Assembly (NCBI GenBank): GCA_021527695.1 | Contig: JAKFAO010000009.1 | Coordinates: 372,001-436,000, forward strand | Length of the DNA stretch: 64,000 bases | Source of the DNA: Naematelia aurantialba | Taxonomy: Eukaryota > Basidiomycota > Tremellomycetes > Tremellales > Naemateliaceae | Reading direction: 5' to 3' | Shown: in pieces, positions 53,648 through 64,000 of the stretch | How positions within the stretch are numbered: the stretch's first letter is position 1 | How the letters are laid out: every line of letters begins with the position of its first letter | The notes under the pieces: model-generated | Database searches by the model: none | Seen by the model: only the letters and a program-made list of their open reading frames with translations | Told to the model about the DNA's origin: nothing | Made by a program: the position numbers and the translations under genes

Positions 53648-54153
53648 TCTTGCGGTGCGATGGTGGCCTACTGGGCTGATCAGTCGAGCGACTGGCGACT
53701 TGTCTACTTGTCCTCTGCAATTTGCATCGTGCATCGTACAGGGGTGTCACATACATCTTTATGCCTCCTTTACATGCCTAGAATTACATGCGTCGCTCTG
53801 CATGCATAGTCGGCTATGAAGTCTGACTTCTTGCAGTTCTGACTGATTTTGCCCGATTCGCCACCCGATGACGGATGCCACGCGCTTTTTTTTTCTAGAA
53901 AGTGACACGTCCACGTCGAACTTAAAGTGTCATCGGATGACTGAGCTTACAGAGCAGCGTGGTCTGGCCACATTCGACACATTCGACACCACATCAGCAT
54001 CAGTGACCGATAGACCATTCGCGCGCTTTCAGCGGTATCGCTGGTATTCTGCTGGAGAGGCAGAGAAACGTAGACGTAGAGAAGTAGGGAGCAGGTAACG
54101 ACGGCAGGTTTCAGGTTTCCGAAGGCTCCGAAGGTTCCGAAGGAGTCTGCACG
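53648..54153. other. Intergenic MET10-ERO1
   Basis: About 500 bases, with a T run near 53886 and CGACACATTCGACACC doublets near 53974-53990. The MET10 3' end and ERO1 promoter lie here. No gene seen. Confidence 0.4.
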
Positions 54154-56558
54154 ATGCGCAGGATAGCGTCGCTGCTTGTGCCGGTGTTGTCGCTGGTGCT
54201 TGCCTCGGCGTACGGGCTCGATGGGAAACCCGATTCCAAGGTCGCGAGGAATGTGCTCGAGGGGAAGTCGGAGGGGTATTGCTCGGTATGTCATCTTTGT
54301 CACCCTCCTCATTCCTCTCTTCTCTTCTCTCTTCTTTCTTTCTCTCTCCTCTCTCCCTCTCTTGCCTAGCTTGCATCACGTTCCGTAGGCTCCCTATCCT
54401 CTCTACCGTTGTCTCTTCCGTTACAGTGGTGCAGCGCACTTCTGCCATCTCCACATGCATCCCTTGCAAATCCGTGGTCACGCAGCTGACACCCAATCCA
54501 GCCCTCCGGCCCTATAGAATCCACGAACTGTCTATACGAGACCGTCGAGTCACTCAACAAAGACCTCTTTCCCGCGTTGTCGTCGCTCGTCGATTTCCCG
54601 TTCTTCAGACACTACAAGGTCGATCTGTATCGCGAGTGCCCGTTTTGGTACGAGAATGGGTTTTGCATGAATAGGGCTTGCGTGGTGCAGGAGGCTAACG
54701 AGGTGGGTTCCGAGCCCCTGTCTCTCCTCTCACCTCCCTTTTCATCCCTCCTCTGTGGTCTGTCCTCCCTCTCTTTCGCCCAGCGTCTTTGACTAGAAAA
54801 TCCCTCGGGGTTATTCACTCCACCCGGCTCGTCTCCTTCTATCCTACCTCGCGTTCGATTCGCCCAGCGGTCTGTCTCAGACTACCTTTTTGAGTGTGAT
54901 AGCACCACGCTGACACCGCCATCTTAGACGGACATCCCAGAGAAATGGAGATCCGAAGCTCTCTCTGCAGTCAGAGTGGATCAGGACGCCGGCGTGTCTG
55001 GGTGTTACTTTAGAGAACAGGACTACTGTTATATCGAGGACGATGCGACCCAAGGTCAGTCCTCCACACTCATCGCTTGTGGGCTCTTGATGGATTTTTT
55101 GATCTCCTGAGGATGAGCGCTCACACCACCAGATGGGCAATATGTCGACCTCTCCATCAACCCCGAGCGCTTTACAGGCTACGCCGGCGATTCGGCGCAC
55201 AACGTCTGGCGTGCGATATACGAGGAAAACTGCTTTGGCCTCTCCGAGGCTTCTATGGACACCTCACGCGCGGCTGTGGCGGCCGCTCCGGGTGGTTGGG
55301 GCTTCAGCAAGCTCAGCGAGGGATGGGGAACGGAGATGGTCAAAGGCCAGAGGAAGAATGATGAAGTCTGTGCAGAGAAGAAAGTCTACTACCGGGTCGT
55401 CTCTGGTGAGTCCCGCCCTTCACCACCACCATCACTACCCTCACCACCCATCACGGCTTTGCAGTATTCCGGTCGTTTCCCTCGTCGTCTCGAGCCAGCT
55501 GAGCGTCAGGCCTCCACGCGAGTATCTCGATACATATCTGCCACGAGTACCTGGACCAAACAACAGGCGAGTGGGCACCAAACCTGCAATGCTTTATCAA
55601 CCGTCTTGCAACACACCCTGAACGCCTCTCAAATGTCTACTTTAACGCAGTTCTACTTCTGCGGGCGGTGGCACGTGCAGCCCCCTATCTCCGCGCATAC
55701 GATATCGGTACGGCGCCAGTTGGGCGCTTTGACGACAACGTTCGAGAAAAGAGAGAGGAAGACGCCCGGGCTAGGAAGACATTTGACAACGTACTGCATC
55801 TAGCGGGCGCTGAGGCCGTGGCGCATGGCTTCGACGAGGGAGATTTTTTCACCGGAGATGACGCTCCAGTTCGTCTCTCCTCCCTGTTTTGCAATCTCGC
55901 ACTGATCGTGCTCAGATACTCAAAGAACAATTTAAGACGCATTTCCGGAATGTGTCTCGCATCATGGACTGCGTCGGATGCGACAAATGCCGACTATGGG
56001 GCAAACTTCAGGTCTCGGGTATTGGCACGGCGCTCAAAATCCTCTTTGAGCTTGACGAAAAGGCTCTTGAGTGAGTTGTCCGGTGCACCCGCATCGAAAA
56101 TTGCTCATCCAGACAGTCCTAAGATCAATCCCGATCTCTTGCAGCGATCAGAGGTGGTGGCCCTCTTCAACACCCTTCACCGCATCAGCGAGAGCCTAGC
56201 AGCCGTCGACTCATTCCGGAGAATGTACGCCGAGACGCAGACCGCGGAGGCCGAAGAGTCTCGTTGGAGACAAGAACGTCAGGCGAAACAGGTACGTCAA
56301 CATGTCAATTCTTGCGGTCTCGATGATGGGAACTGATACGGCAAGCAGATCAAATCGCTCCCGCCAAGCCAGGCCCCAAAGGCACTTCCAAGCAGTCTTT
56401 CGCCCTCAGCTATCTTTGGGCTGCTGTTATCAGCAGTCGAGACGATCAGACGGAACTGTAGAGGGTGCATCGAGGTGTGCTGGCGGTCGATAGCGCGTGG
56501 ACCCCTGGCGTGGCTCAGGAGCTGGGTCGGCAATCTGGCTGGGAAGATTGAACTGTAG
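54154..56558 (+). CDS. ERO1: ERO1 endoplasmic reticulum oxidoreductin
   Basis: FAD enzyme that oxidises protein disulfide isomerase in the ER. It has a signal peptide ([21 protein letters not shown]), then [40 protein letters not shown] and the shuttle-type Cys pair ([10 protein letters not shown]). [33 protein letters not shown] and [12 protein letters not shown] follow. Then come the middle FAD-site region ([40 protein letters not shown]), and the active-site segment [20 protein letters not shown]. It ends in a basic tail ([15 protein letters not shown]). Many introns, one of them a long CT-rich tract. All redox cysteines are present. About seven exons. Confidence 0.95.
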
Positions 56559-56907
56559 ATTACACACATCGTACATATATAGGCTGTTTTGCATGGCATT
56601 CATCTCAGGGAAGCGTTGATATGGAACGGACAGGCCAGAACGACACGGCAGCCACTCTCATGATGGTCGCGTCAGAGGGAAGACCGAAGACCGAACCGGG
56701 CAGACCGGGTACCCAGACGGCGTGATGGATCCATTCCGGAGACAGCGCAGGCGCGATCACATCTCTAAACCTGGGAGAACCAAGTTGATGGGGGAGGTAT
56801 GTGACCGCGACAGGCGCACATGCTATGCATGCATCAATGCTGAAAACAAGACACGTACTTTCCGAGATCGGCTGTATAACACTGAATCAGTGAAATTTGC
56901 GTCAAGA
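56559..56907. other. Intergenic ERO1 to tRNA
   Basis: About 350 bases with no coding frame of note. The ERO1 3' region lies here. Confidence 0.4.
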
Positions 56908-57000
56908 GCCTCTTTAGCTCAGTGGTAGAGCGCGTCACTAGTACTTTGTGATTATTCACCGGTCATGACGAGGTCAGTCGTTCAAGTCGGCTAAGAGGCA
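56908..57000 (+). tRNA. tRNA-Thr (anticodon AGT), with 21-base intron
   Basis: Acceptor stem GCCTCTT pairs with AAGAGGC plus discriminator A at 57000. D-arm GCTC AGTGGTA GAGC; anticodon stem CGTCA/TGACG with loop CT-AGT-A split by an intron (about 56944-56964) one base after the anticodon, the canonical site; variable loop AGGTC; T-arm AGTCG TTCAAGT CGGCT. Mature length 72. Box A (TAGCTCAGTGG) and box B (GTTCAAGTC-like) are present for Pol III. All stems pair. Confidence 0.92.
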
Positions 57001-57212
57001 TTTCGATTTTGTTTTTGTTTCCTTCGATTGCTTCCGTTGCGTGTCCCTGGATGATGACGCTGTCGATCGTCGACACGCAAGGTGACACACCGGGGCGGGA
57101 AAATTGAGAATCGCAGCTCGGTACTGAGATATCTCCACTTTTGCATCCCTACTATACACCTTGTGGAAGGTGTCACATACACCAAGGCAGACAGACCCCA
57201 GCGTGCTACCAT

Positions 57213-60162
57213 ATGACGATACGCTGTCTACGATTGCTTGGCTCTGGCATCACATTGTCGGTCGTTCCGACGTCGATCTGGTGCTCCCAAAGCTACCCGA
57301 GCGCAAAATTCCTTTCTCTACTAAGGCTGTCGCGACGAAATCTGACGATCATGACGCCTCTCCGCTCACACTCGCCATCAGAATCAGCAACTACTCTCGT
57401 TCAAGCCTTGGATCACATCCCTCCTCTTGTACAGCCGAAAACCGTCGGCAACTCGGACGACGATCTGACGCCGCCGCCAGAGGAGGGTGTCGCATCAGAG
57501 TCAAGGTCTTCGATCCTGGAGGCCGATGTCGAGGAATTTGCTGCACAAGTGGCTAGTCCGCGGAAGAGACGAGGTGCCAAGAAGCCGTATGTCGAGGACC
57601 GGGGGTCCGAGGAGCCGGCAGATGCTGTTGAACCGCCGCTCCCGCCCAGCGGGAGGAGAAAACGAGCTCCTCTCAAGCCTGGGAAGAAAAGCGAAGTTTT
57701 GACGGAAGCGGTGCCGGTTGAGGAAGCATGCCAGGTCGCAGCGAGTCCAGTGAAGGGACGGAGAAAAGCACCTCGGGGGGAAGATGGCTTGACGGACGCG
57801 GCTACGGGAGTTGCCAAGGCTATAGCAGGAGCGGGAGCACAGGTGGATGATGGGGCGGAGCCAGTCGAGACTCCTAAGAAGGGACGGAGAAGGTCGGCCA
57901 AGAAAGTCATCAAAGACGAGGGATATGAAGTCTATGGTGAATCTGTGGCAGGAGGTCCGGTTGGAGATGACGACGAGATGACCACGCCAAAGAAACGCAA
58001 GGCAAAAGCAAAGACGCCGAAGAAATCGCGGATAGCACAAGACGAGCCAGAGTACGACTCGGAGGGGAACGAGATTGCCAAGAAGAAACGTAGGGTCAAA
58101 GAGTATCCCAAGATCGAGTACGAGATACCTCCCGTCGAGAGAAAGGAGACGACTTTTCGAGGCGAGTGCCCGTCCGTCCGTTGCAGCGCAATTTGCCAAG
58201 GATTGCAAAAGTGGAAACAGGATGCTGACGGGGTTGTAGGTCGGCTAGGGTATGCGTGTCTGAATACCGTGTTGCGGAGTACCAAGCCCGACAGTATTTT
58301 TTGTTCGAGGACTTGCCGGATCGCAAGTATCAAGGAGGAAGGGCTAGAGCTGCCAAAGGGCTTGGCATTGATGAATACCAGAGACCTGATCAAAATGATC
58401 GAGGTGCGCTACGCCTGAATCGTCTACGCGCTGGGCGAGAGACTGACGTGTCGGCAGTGGAACGAGCAGAACAAGTGAGGTCTGGTGTACTGGCTGTGTT
58501 TCAGAGGTGTGCCACTGACCAAGGCAGAATTCGCTTTATGCGCCTCTCGTCTGAAATGTTCCCTTTCGCCTCTCATGCCGAGTATGGGTACGACCTGTCA
58601 TTCGCCGCTGCCGAGTTGAAGGAGGCTGGAGATTTGGCCAAGAAATACGGCCATCGACTGACAATGCACCCTGGGCAGGTACGTCATGCGGCCCCATGGC
58701 AACCGGGGTGGTCTGACTTGGGCTACTAGTTCACTCAACTTGGGTCACCCAAGCTAAACGTCGTTGCGGCCTCTGTAAGGGAGCTCAACTACCAATGCGA
58801 GATTCTAGATCGTATGGGCCTTGATCAGGATAGCGTCATGATGTGAGATTCATGTGCGCGTCAGACCTGAGCTGAATGGCGTAGTATTCATATGGGTGGG
58901 ATCTACGGGGACAAGGAAAGCACGCTGGCGCGCTTCAAGGAGAACTTCACTACGCGATTAGAGGAGAACGTCAAGGCTCGGATAGTGTTGGAGAACGACG
59001 AGGTGAGCCGACGTCTATGTGGCAAGCACAGACTGAACGGAAGAAATAGATTTGCTACAATGTCGACGACATCCTTCCGGTTTGCAATGAGCTGAACATC
59101 CCAATGTGCGTCCACCCATGCCGTCCCCTCTTGCGAGTTATTGCTGATGCCCGCGGCAGCATCTTTGACTATGTGAGAATACGCTGCGTAGACCGCTGCA
59201 TCGCTGACACTGTGCAGCACCACGACTGGATTTATCCCTCGTCCGAGCCTCCATCTGTACTCATACCCAAGATTGCCGAGACGTGGAAGAAGCGGGGCAT
59301 CCGGATGAAGCAGCATCTGTCTGAGCCTCGGCCCGGCGCAGAATCCGTGATGGAACGCCGAGCGCACGCGGACCGGTGCAAAGCGCTGCCTCCGGATCTT
59401 CCGGATGACGTGGACTTGATGATCGAGGTATGTGGCGTCTCTCATCACGACTGGAATGTGCCTCAGTACATAATACCCCTCTGACCGTGGGGTTAGGCCA
59501 AGGACAAGGAACAAGCAGTGTTTGAGCTGTACCGGATATAGTGAGTATTCGCCACTGCGCTGTCCTGAGGCTCGATAGCGCGCGGCACGCCTGTTACTGG
59601 TGAACTGACGCGTGAGGCAATCAGTGGTCTCGAGGATGTGATCCACGACAACCTTAGACCGCCAGACGCCAACCCGTCAATGCAGACCAAAGGCCGGAAG
59701 AGTAGCACGAAGCGCAAGACCAAAGACTTGGGCGACGCAGACTCGGACGGCAGCTCGGTCGTCCTCTCTGAGGTGGAGAAGGAGGGCGATGGGGAGATCG
59801 GCGATGAAGGCGTGGTTGGGGCTCGTGAGGTGGAGAGTAAAGGCAAAGCCGAGACCAAGCGTGCTGTGAGGAAGGCGAAGAAGACGGCTGAGGCTCAGGG
59901 GGAAGAGGTGCGCGAAATTGCCCCTGATGCCGACGCGGTGACGGCTGCTCAGGACGCTGGCCCACCGAAAGCGAGCGTCACTCGAGGCAGGAAGAAGACC
60001 GTTAACGGTAAGGCAGCGATGATTTATGGAGACGACCCGGTAGACGGGGCTGCGGAAGAGGATGATGAAGGGGATACAGTGAAGGAGGAAGTCGAGGTGG
60101 CAATGTCGAGCAAGAAGAGATCGCGGAAGAGCAACGGCGCGCCCGCTGTCACCGCTGTCTGA
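57213..60162 (+). CDS. UVE1: UV-damage endonuclease UVDE
   Basis: UVDE/Uve1 repair endonuclease of the TIM-barrel fold that nicks 5' of UV photoproducts. Family blocks: GRLGYACLNTVLRST, FCSRTCRIASIKEEGLE, ALMNTRDLIKMIE, IRFMRLSSEMFPFASHAEYG, LAKKYGHRLTMHPGQFTQLG, LNYQCEILDRMGL, IHMGGIYGDKESTLARFKEN, RIVLENDE, LNIPM, the HHDW metal site (HHDWIYPS), RMKQHLSEP and DLMIEAKDKEQAVFELYRIY. Metal-site residues (His in TMHPGQ, IHMGG, E in LENDE) are present. A long Lys/Arg- and acidic-rich N-terminal domain precedes the barrel, and the C-terminus is also charged. About eight exons. Two starts are possible: ATG 57213 adds a 46-residue stretch without acidic residues, like a mitochondrial presequence; ATG 57351 (MTPLRSHSPSE) gives the nuclear-type start. 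Confidence 0.93.
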
Positions 60163-60513
60163 TGCCGTATCACTGGAATACCAATCCTGGATAGGTTACA
60201 TGCATGTAGCGGCATTACCATTACATTCGTGAGTATTCACGTTCGAAGCCCGGCTCCGCGTGCTTTCGAACTGGCGATCAGAGCCGTTCGTAGTTGTGAC
60301 GCTGCTTGTCCTCATACAGTACCATGTCCAGGCATCGGCTGCGTCCTCGTATCATACCAATAATCGGCTGTGTCCTCATACCATGTCAAGGCTGAGCTGA
60401 CTCTGCAAACCACATCCGAGCATCGGAATGTCGTGATATATACGTCGTCGTGTACGTCGTGTACGTCGTGTCACAAAGATCGATATCGTCAGATCGTCGA
60501 ACAGTCAGGGCAT
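60163..60513. other. Convergent spacer
   Basis: About 350 bases between UVDE (+) and the coiled-coil gene (-). A GTACGTCGT repeat is near 60449-60471. No gene seen. Confidence 0.4.
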
Positions 60514-62119
60514 TCACCGTCTGCGCTTCGGCTCCCGGTCTTCCTCCCTCCTCCCGCCTGTTCTGGACCCATTGGGCGTGCCGCCTCCAGTGGCAGAGAG
60601 GGGCCTTGCGCTCCCTGCGCGCTCGCCATTCGTCGTTCCTCTACCCTTGATCTTGAGTTCCGTCACGCCTGCACCTCCGCCTCCTCCGCCTGCACCTCCG
60701 CCTCCTCCGCCTGCACCTGTGCCTCCGCTTGCACCTGTGCCTCCTGGACCTCTGGTCTCATCGACTTTCTTGGCACCCCCACTGGCCCCACCACCACCAC
60801 CACCACCACCACCACCACCACCACTACCACTACCACCACCGACAGGAGCGGGCGTGCGCTCGCGAGTCGAGTCCCCGTCTCTGCCTCCATCTCTTGCCCG
60901 TTCCCGTTCCCTATCTCGGTCTCGGTTGCTATCCCCATCTCGACGGGGTGTCTGGTGCCGATTTCCCGGAGTGAAACTCCCGCTTCCGCGGTGTCGGTCC
61001 GAATCACGTCGTCGGTCGTCGTGGCGCTGCTGAGATCTAGCAGGGATATCTGGTACTCTTGCTATCGCCTGAGCAGATTTCGGACCGAGCGGCACAGGTT
61101 TGGAGCGGAGTGAGTCCACCTCGTCACGAAGCGATTGGATGACAGACAGATGATGTGAGAGATCAGAACTGTCCATGGTCAGTTGTATTCCACTCCTGGT
61201 GTATACTGTAGTCTCACTCGAGAGAAGCTATGACAGCGCGAGACTCTATCGTGAAGTCAGCGGGGACGCTGTACAAAGACGTGATGACGTGACGAGCCAT
61301 GACCACGTCAAACACACCTTCCAAAGCTTTCTCCCATGGGGCCGTCGTGGCTCTCCCAGCCTCGAGCACCATCTCGCCCAGCTCTTCATTCTCCTTGATC
61401 AGCTCTCTGACCCGTCCCAGCACGGCCCATAAGTCCACCTCGGGGCGCTTTGCACCAGACCCAGACCCGGACCCAGACATAGCACCAGATCCAGCACCAG
61501 TAGTAGCGGTGTCCATGGGGTCGATGGTGCCCGTGGTGCTCCTGGCTCCCAAGGTCGACGACACAGGCGTGGCCGGCAAGTCCGGTGTGAGCTTTGACGA
61601 GGACGCGATGGGCGACGTCATGTGGGGAGTCGGGGCGGTCCCGAGAAAGGTATACCGGAGAGCCTCGTTGTCCCGGGTCAGCTCGGCGATGTGCTGTCGT
61701 AGCACGGCGAGGACGGGAAGCAGTTCGTGAGGTATGACCAGAGGTGCTTGCAACATTGCGGTGGGAGACGTGGCGGGAATGGTCGTACTGTGTGACGGGT
61801 AGCGGGAACGAAGGGCGGTATTCTCGGCCTGGGGGTAGGCAGTAGCGTCAGCTCTCTATGCTGGAGACAGGCGAGGTGGAGAGCGTACGACCAATCGGTG
61901 GTTCTCGTTTTCCAGCCGAGCGACCCGTTTGGCAAGTTCCAGCTCGGCGACGCTGGGACGTGGTTCAGTGACCGTCTCTTCGTCGGTCGCTTGAGCGGCA
62001 GGTGGCGGTGCGGTCTGGGCGCCGACGTCTTGCATTACCACCGACATGCCCTCCTTGTCTGACGCTGCACCTGAATCAGCAGTCTGGGCATCGGAAGAAC
62101 AAGAGGGACATGCCATCAT
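60514..62119 (-). CDS. Coiled-coil protein with Gly-rich and Arg-rich tail, possibly Mum2/WTAP-like
   Basis: Exon 1 (62119 to about 61890) starts MMACPSCSSD and ends with a coiled coil (VAELELAKRVARLENENHRL). A second exon gives AENTALRSRYP, LLPVLAVLRQHIAELTRDNE, a disordered stretch, and LWAVLGRVRELIKENEELGE. The 3' part (61176-60514) begins DSSDLSHHLSVIQSLRDEVD, then RDSDRHRGSGSF, RDRDRERERARD, poly-Gly and ends EPKRRR. The coiled coil followed by a second helical segment and a charged tail resembles the fungal Mum2/WTAP scaffold of the mRNA m6A writer, a weak inference. The junction near 61190-61320 is unresolved; the 3' part has its own ATG (61176) and could be a separate gene. Confidence 0.5.
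60785..60835. repeat. CCA trinucleotide repeat, poly-Gly on the minus strand
   Basis: About 15 CCA units with occasional CTA, coding poly-Gly (GGT codons) in the coiled-coil gene. The flanking sequence 60660-60740 is also a CCTCCG-CTGCAC repeat coding Gly-rich sequence. Confidence 0.85.
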
Positions 62120-62457
62120 CGTCTCCGCCTAGGGACACGACGTCGTCCATGTCCATCGTTCGTGTCTCAAGCGACGCCTCAACGTGCACAGGCGGCGTCG
62201 GGCAGTGTCCAGCACCGCTCGTATTCGGGTGCACGTACTCGCCCGAGCGCTCAAACGAGCGTACGAGTGAGATGTATGGTGTGTCCAAATGCGACTAGGT
62301 AGCCGTCGTTTACAGAGCAACCCACTGGACCGGACCTCCACTTTGCTGCTTCTCCTCGGCTACCAAGTTATCACTCTGTAGAGTAGTTCTCGCCTGCTGT
62401 CCTGCTGCAGTTGTACCAGCCTGGGCTGCTGCGACAGCGGGACTCGGGAGCAGCGCA

Positions 62458-64000
62458 ATGCAGCTGTTCGCGATACGTCTGCCGGTCGCCCTTCCGCCTG
62501 AAGTACGCCTCGACGTTGGCGTCGTCTGATTCAACCGCTGACTCGCTCGACTCAGGAATACGAGCGTCTGTCCCAGCTGCTGAGCGAGGACGCTCGAGCC
62601 CGACTGGCGCGCTTCAGACTTTCTCAAGATGCTCTGCGTGCGCAATTCTATTTCCCTACCGCTCTACCTCTATCCAACTCTCCTCCTATCTCTTCATCGC
62701 TCTCGTCCCTGCTACCTCTCCCCCCCTTCAGCGCTATTCAGTCTCTGAAACTTCTCTCTCTGACCAAGTTTATGTAGGGTCACTGGTCGGTCGTCTGGCG
62801 CTCAGATGGTATCTCGTTCGAAACGGCCTTATCCCTCGCGACAAAGAACCAGTATTCGGACGAACAGGCCGAGGCAAGCCCACCCTGGTGAGCCGTCAAC
62901 CCCGGATCTAATCAGACCTCGCATCTAAACCAGACCTCGGATCATAATCAGACCTCGCATCGAAACAGGAGTCCTCACATCTAAACTAGAGTCCCCACAT
63001 CAATCAGGATCTTCTCATCCAGTTTGTGGACATCTACTGACAAGAACGCCGGGACAGGTCTGGCCGGACTTGGTGCCAAAGCTCGCGTTCAACAACTCGC
63101 ATGAGGGGCAATATGTCCTGCTCGGCGTCTCGCGGGGACGTGCCCCCGAAACTGGGGTCGACGTAATGCAGCTTCCTTCGGATCCCGACGGTGTCGAGGA
63201 GGGCATCTCACTCCAGGTAGGTCCGTTTCCGTCTCTATCAAGCGTGCCCTTCCCCATTCCTCGCGAGCCTGTGCCTCTTCTCAAAGCCTGTGCCTCCTCT
63301 CCAAGCATCTTAGCCCCTGAAATGAGTGTCAGCTACGCTCCGGCCCCCTGCGCCGTCCTTACCTGCTCACTCTCCCTCCTCCCCTCCGCCTCCTCCTCCC
63401 CTCCGCCTCCTCCTCCCCTCCGCCTCCTCCTCCCCTCCGCCTCCTCCTCCCCTCCGCCTACTCCTCCCCTCCGCCTCCTCCTCAAGAGGCGCTCGATCAT
63501 GCGGCACACGCTCACCGCTGACTCACCAGCTCTGCTTGTCTGAACGCGCCAGCCTCGCCGTGCCACTAACCCCCCACGACCGCGCCCACCGACTTACCAC
63601 TCTCTGGACCCTCAAAGAGGGATACACCAAAGCCATTGGCCACGGTATCCTCTTCGGCCTCGAGCGGGTCCGTGTAGACGTGGATCTGCATGGCGCTGCG
63701 AGGGCGGTCGAGGTCGACGGGCGGGACGTCGTGCATGACGGCTGGAGGTGGAAAGTCGGCACGCTCGGTCTCGGTCGTCGAAGCGTTGTTCATCGTGTAG
63801 AGGACGGAGAGACAGTACATGGCCGAGACGGAGATGGCGGAGATGGTGGAGATGGCGGAGATGGCGGAGAGATCGGTGAGCTTGATGGCGCGGCTGTGGT
63901 TGGGGAAGGATACGGATACGGCTGGGCGGTATATTGGCGAGGCGAGGACGAGGAAGGAAAGGCGGAAGACTTCAGCGTCGAAGAGGTGCCATGGCACGAC
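62458..64000 (+). CDS. 4'-phosphopantetheinyl transferase, LYS5-type (3' partial)
   Basis: Sfp/Lys5-type transferase that adds the phosphopantetheine arm to carrier proteins such as the alpha-aminoadipate reductase of lysine synthesis. Exons: start MQLFAIRLPVALPPEVRLD; EYERLSQLLSEDARARLARF with DALR; SLVGRLALRWYLVRNGLIPR with EPVFGRTGRGKPTL; VWPDLVPKLAFNNSHEGQYV with LLGVSRG and GVDVMQLPSDPDG; then LCLSERASLAVPLTPHDRAH, RLTTLWTLKEGYTKAIGHGI and LFGLERVRVDVDLHGAARAV. The FNNSH, GVD and WTLKExxxK motifs of the Mg and CoA site are all present. The last exon continues with a Gly/Asp repeat (GDGGDGGDGG) and is still open at the window edge. One intron contains a CCTCC repeat. Confidence 0.9.
63377..63482. 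repeat. 18-bp CTCCTCCCCTCCGCCTCC tandem repeat in an intron
   Basis: About six copies of an 18-base pyrimidine unit, lying in the intron between GISLQ and LCLSERAS of the phosphopantetheinyl transferase gene. Confidence 0.8.

Noticed and set aside
60236..60262. GTTCGAAGCC resembling a tRNA T-loop
   Set aside because: No pairing acceptor, D-arm or anticodon arm is found on either side.
63566..63997. 143-codon minus-strand frame at the right edge
   Set aside because: It is antisense to the phosphopantetheinyl transferase exon, whose plus-strand frame carries the WTLKE motif.
1..64000. Transposons, CRISPR arrays or rRNA
   Set aside because: No transposase, reverse transcriptase, long terminal or inverted repeats, direct-repeat array or rRNA-like sequence was seen by eye.

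Overview
The window is nuclear DNA from a fungus, most likely a basidiomycete yeast of the Tremellomycetes or a near relative. Genes are compact and mostly split by many introns of about 40 to 100 bases with GT..AG ends. There is a cryptococcal-type CAP59/CMT1 mannosyltransferase, a Kre9/KNH-type GPI protein, a UVDE repair endonuclease, and an intron-bearing cytosolic tRNA-Thr. The class assignment is an inference from gene content and intron style, not from a database match. The last gene (phosphopantetheinyl transferase) runs off the right edge.

Layout. 0.4-4.7 kb: three plus-strand orphan genes. 5.4-20.1 kb: a block of conserved genes: Yippee-like, universal stress protein, ARV1, YAR1-like ankyrin protein, PSO2/SNM1 cross-link repair nuclease, an F-box protein, a GNAT acetyltransferase and the CHK1 checkpoint kinase. 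20.3-23.8 kb: two minus-strand orphan genes around a repeat-bearing spacer. 24.2-27.8 kb: TRM44 tRNA methyltransferase (with a long GGAA microsatellite in an intron) and a GPI-anchored Ser-rich protein. 29.2-39.6 kb: six plus-strand orphan genes head to tail. 39.9-53.6 kb: RPL29, a mitochondrial TPR protein, membrane proteins, the CAP59-like transferase, mitochondrial ribosomal protein mS33 and the MET10 sulfite reductase subunit. 54.2-64 kb: ERO1, tRNA-Thr, UVDE, a coiled-coil protein with a Gly-rich and Arg-rich tail, and a LYS5-type phosphopantetheinyl transferase.

The most unusual content is the set of eleven orphan genes. None matches a family I know, yet by eye several are paralogues. 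The genes at 29.2 and 30.6 kb share an FTP...N start, a GTVD turn, a PAT strand and a GPRV...LTVT end, and the 3.7 kb gene shares the GTV...PAT block. The genes at 33.4, 36.2 and 37.9 kb share a different ordered block (V/L-E/D-W/Y-x-F-Q/R-P, then a G-x-[LIM] turn, then a long hydrophobic strand) followed by disordered tails. The genes at 0.4, 20.3 and 23.0 kb show a looser version with acidic tails in two of them. This looks like a fast-evolving, lineage-specific family of intracellular proteins, expanded partly in tandem. Its function cannot be told from sequence.

Three conserved genes act in DNA damage response (PSO2, CHK1, UVDE). They are not adjacent and nothing shows they are co-regulated. 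Exon boundaries were inferred by eye from splice signals and protein continuity, so individual junctions may be off even where the gene call is firm.
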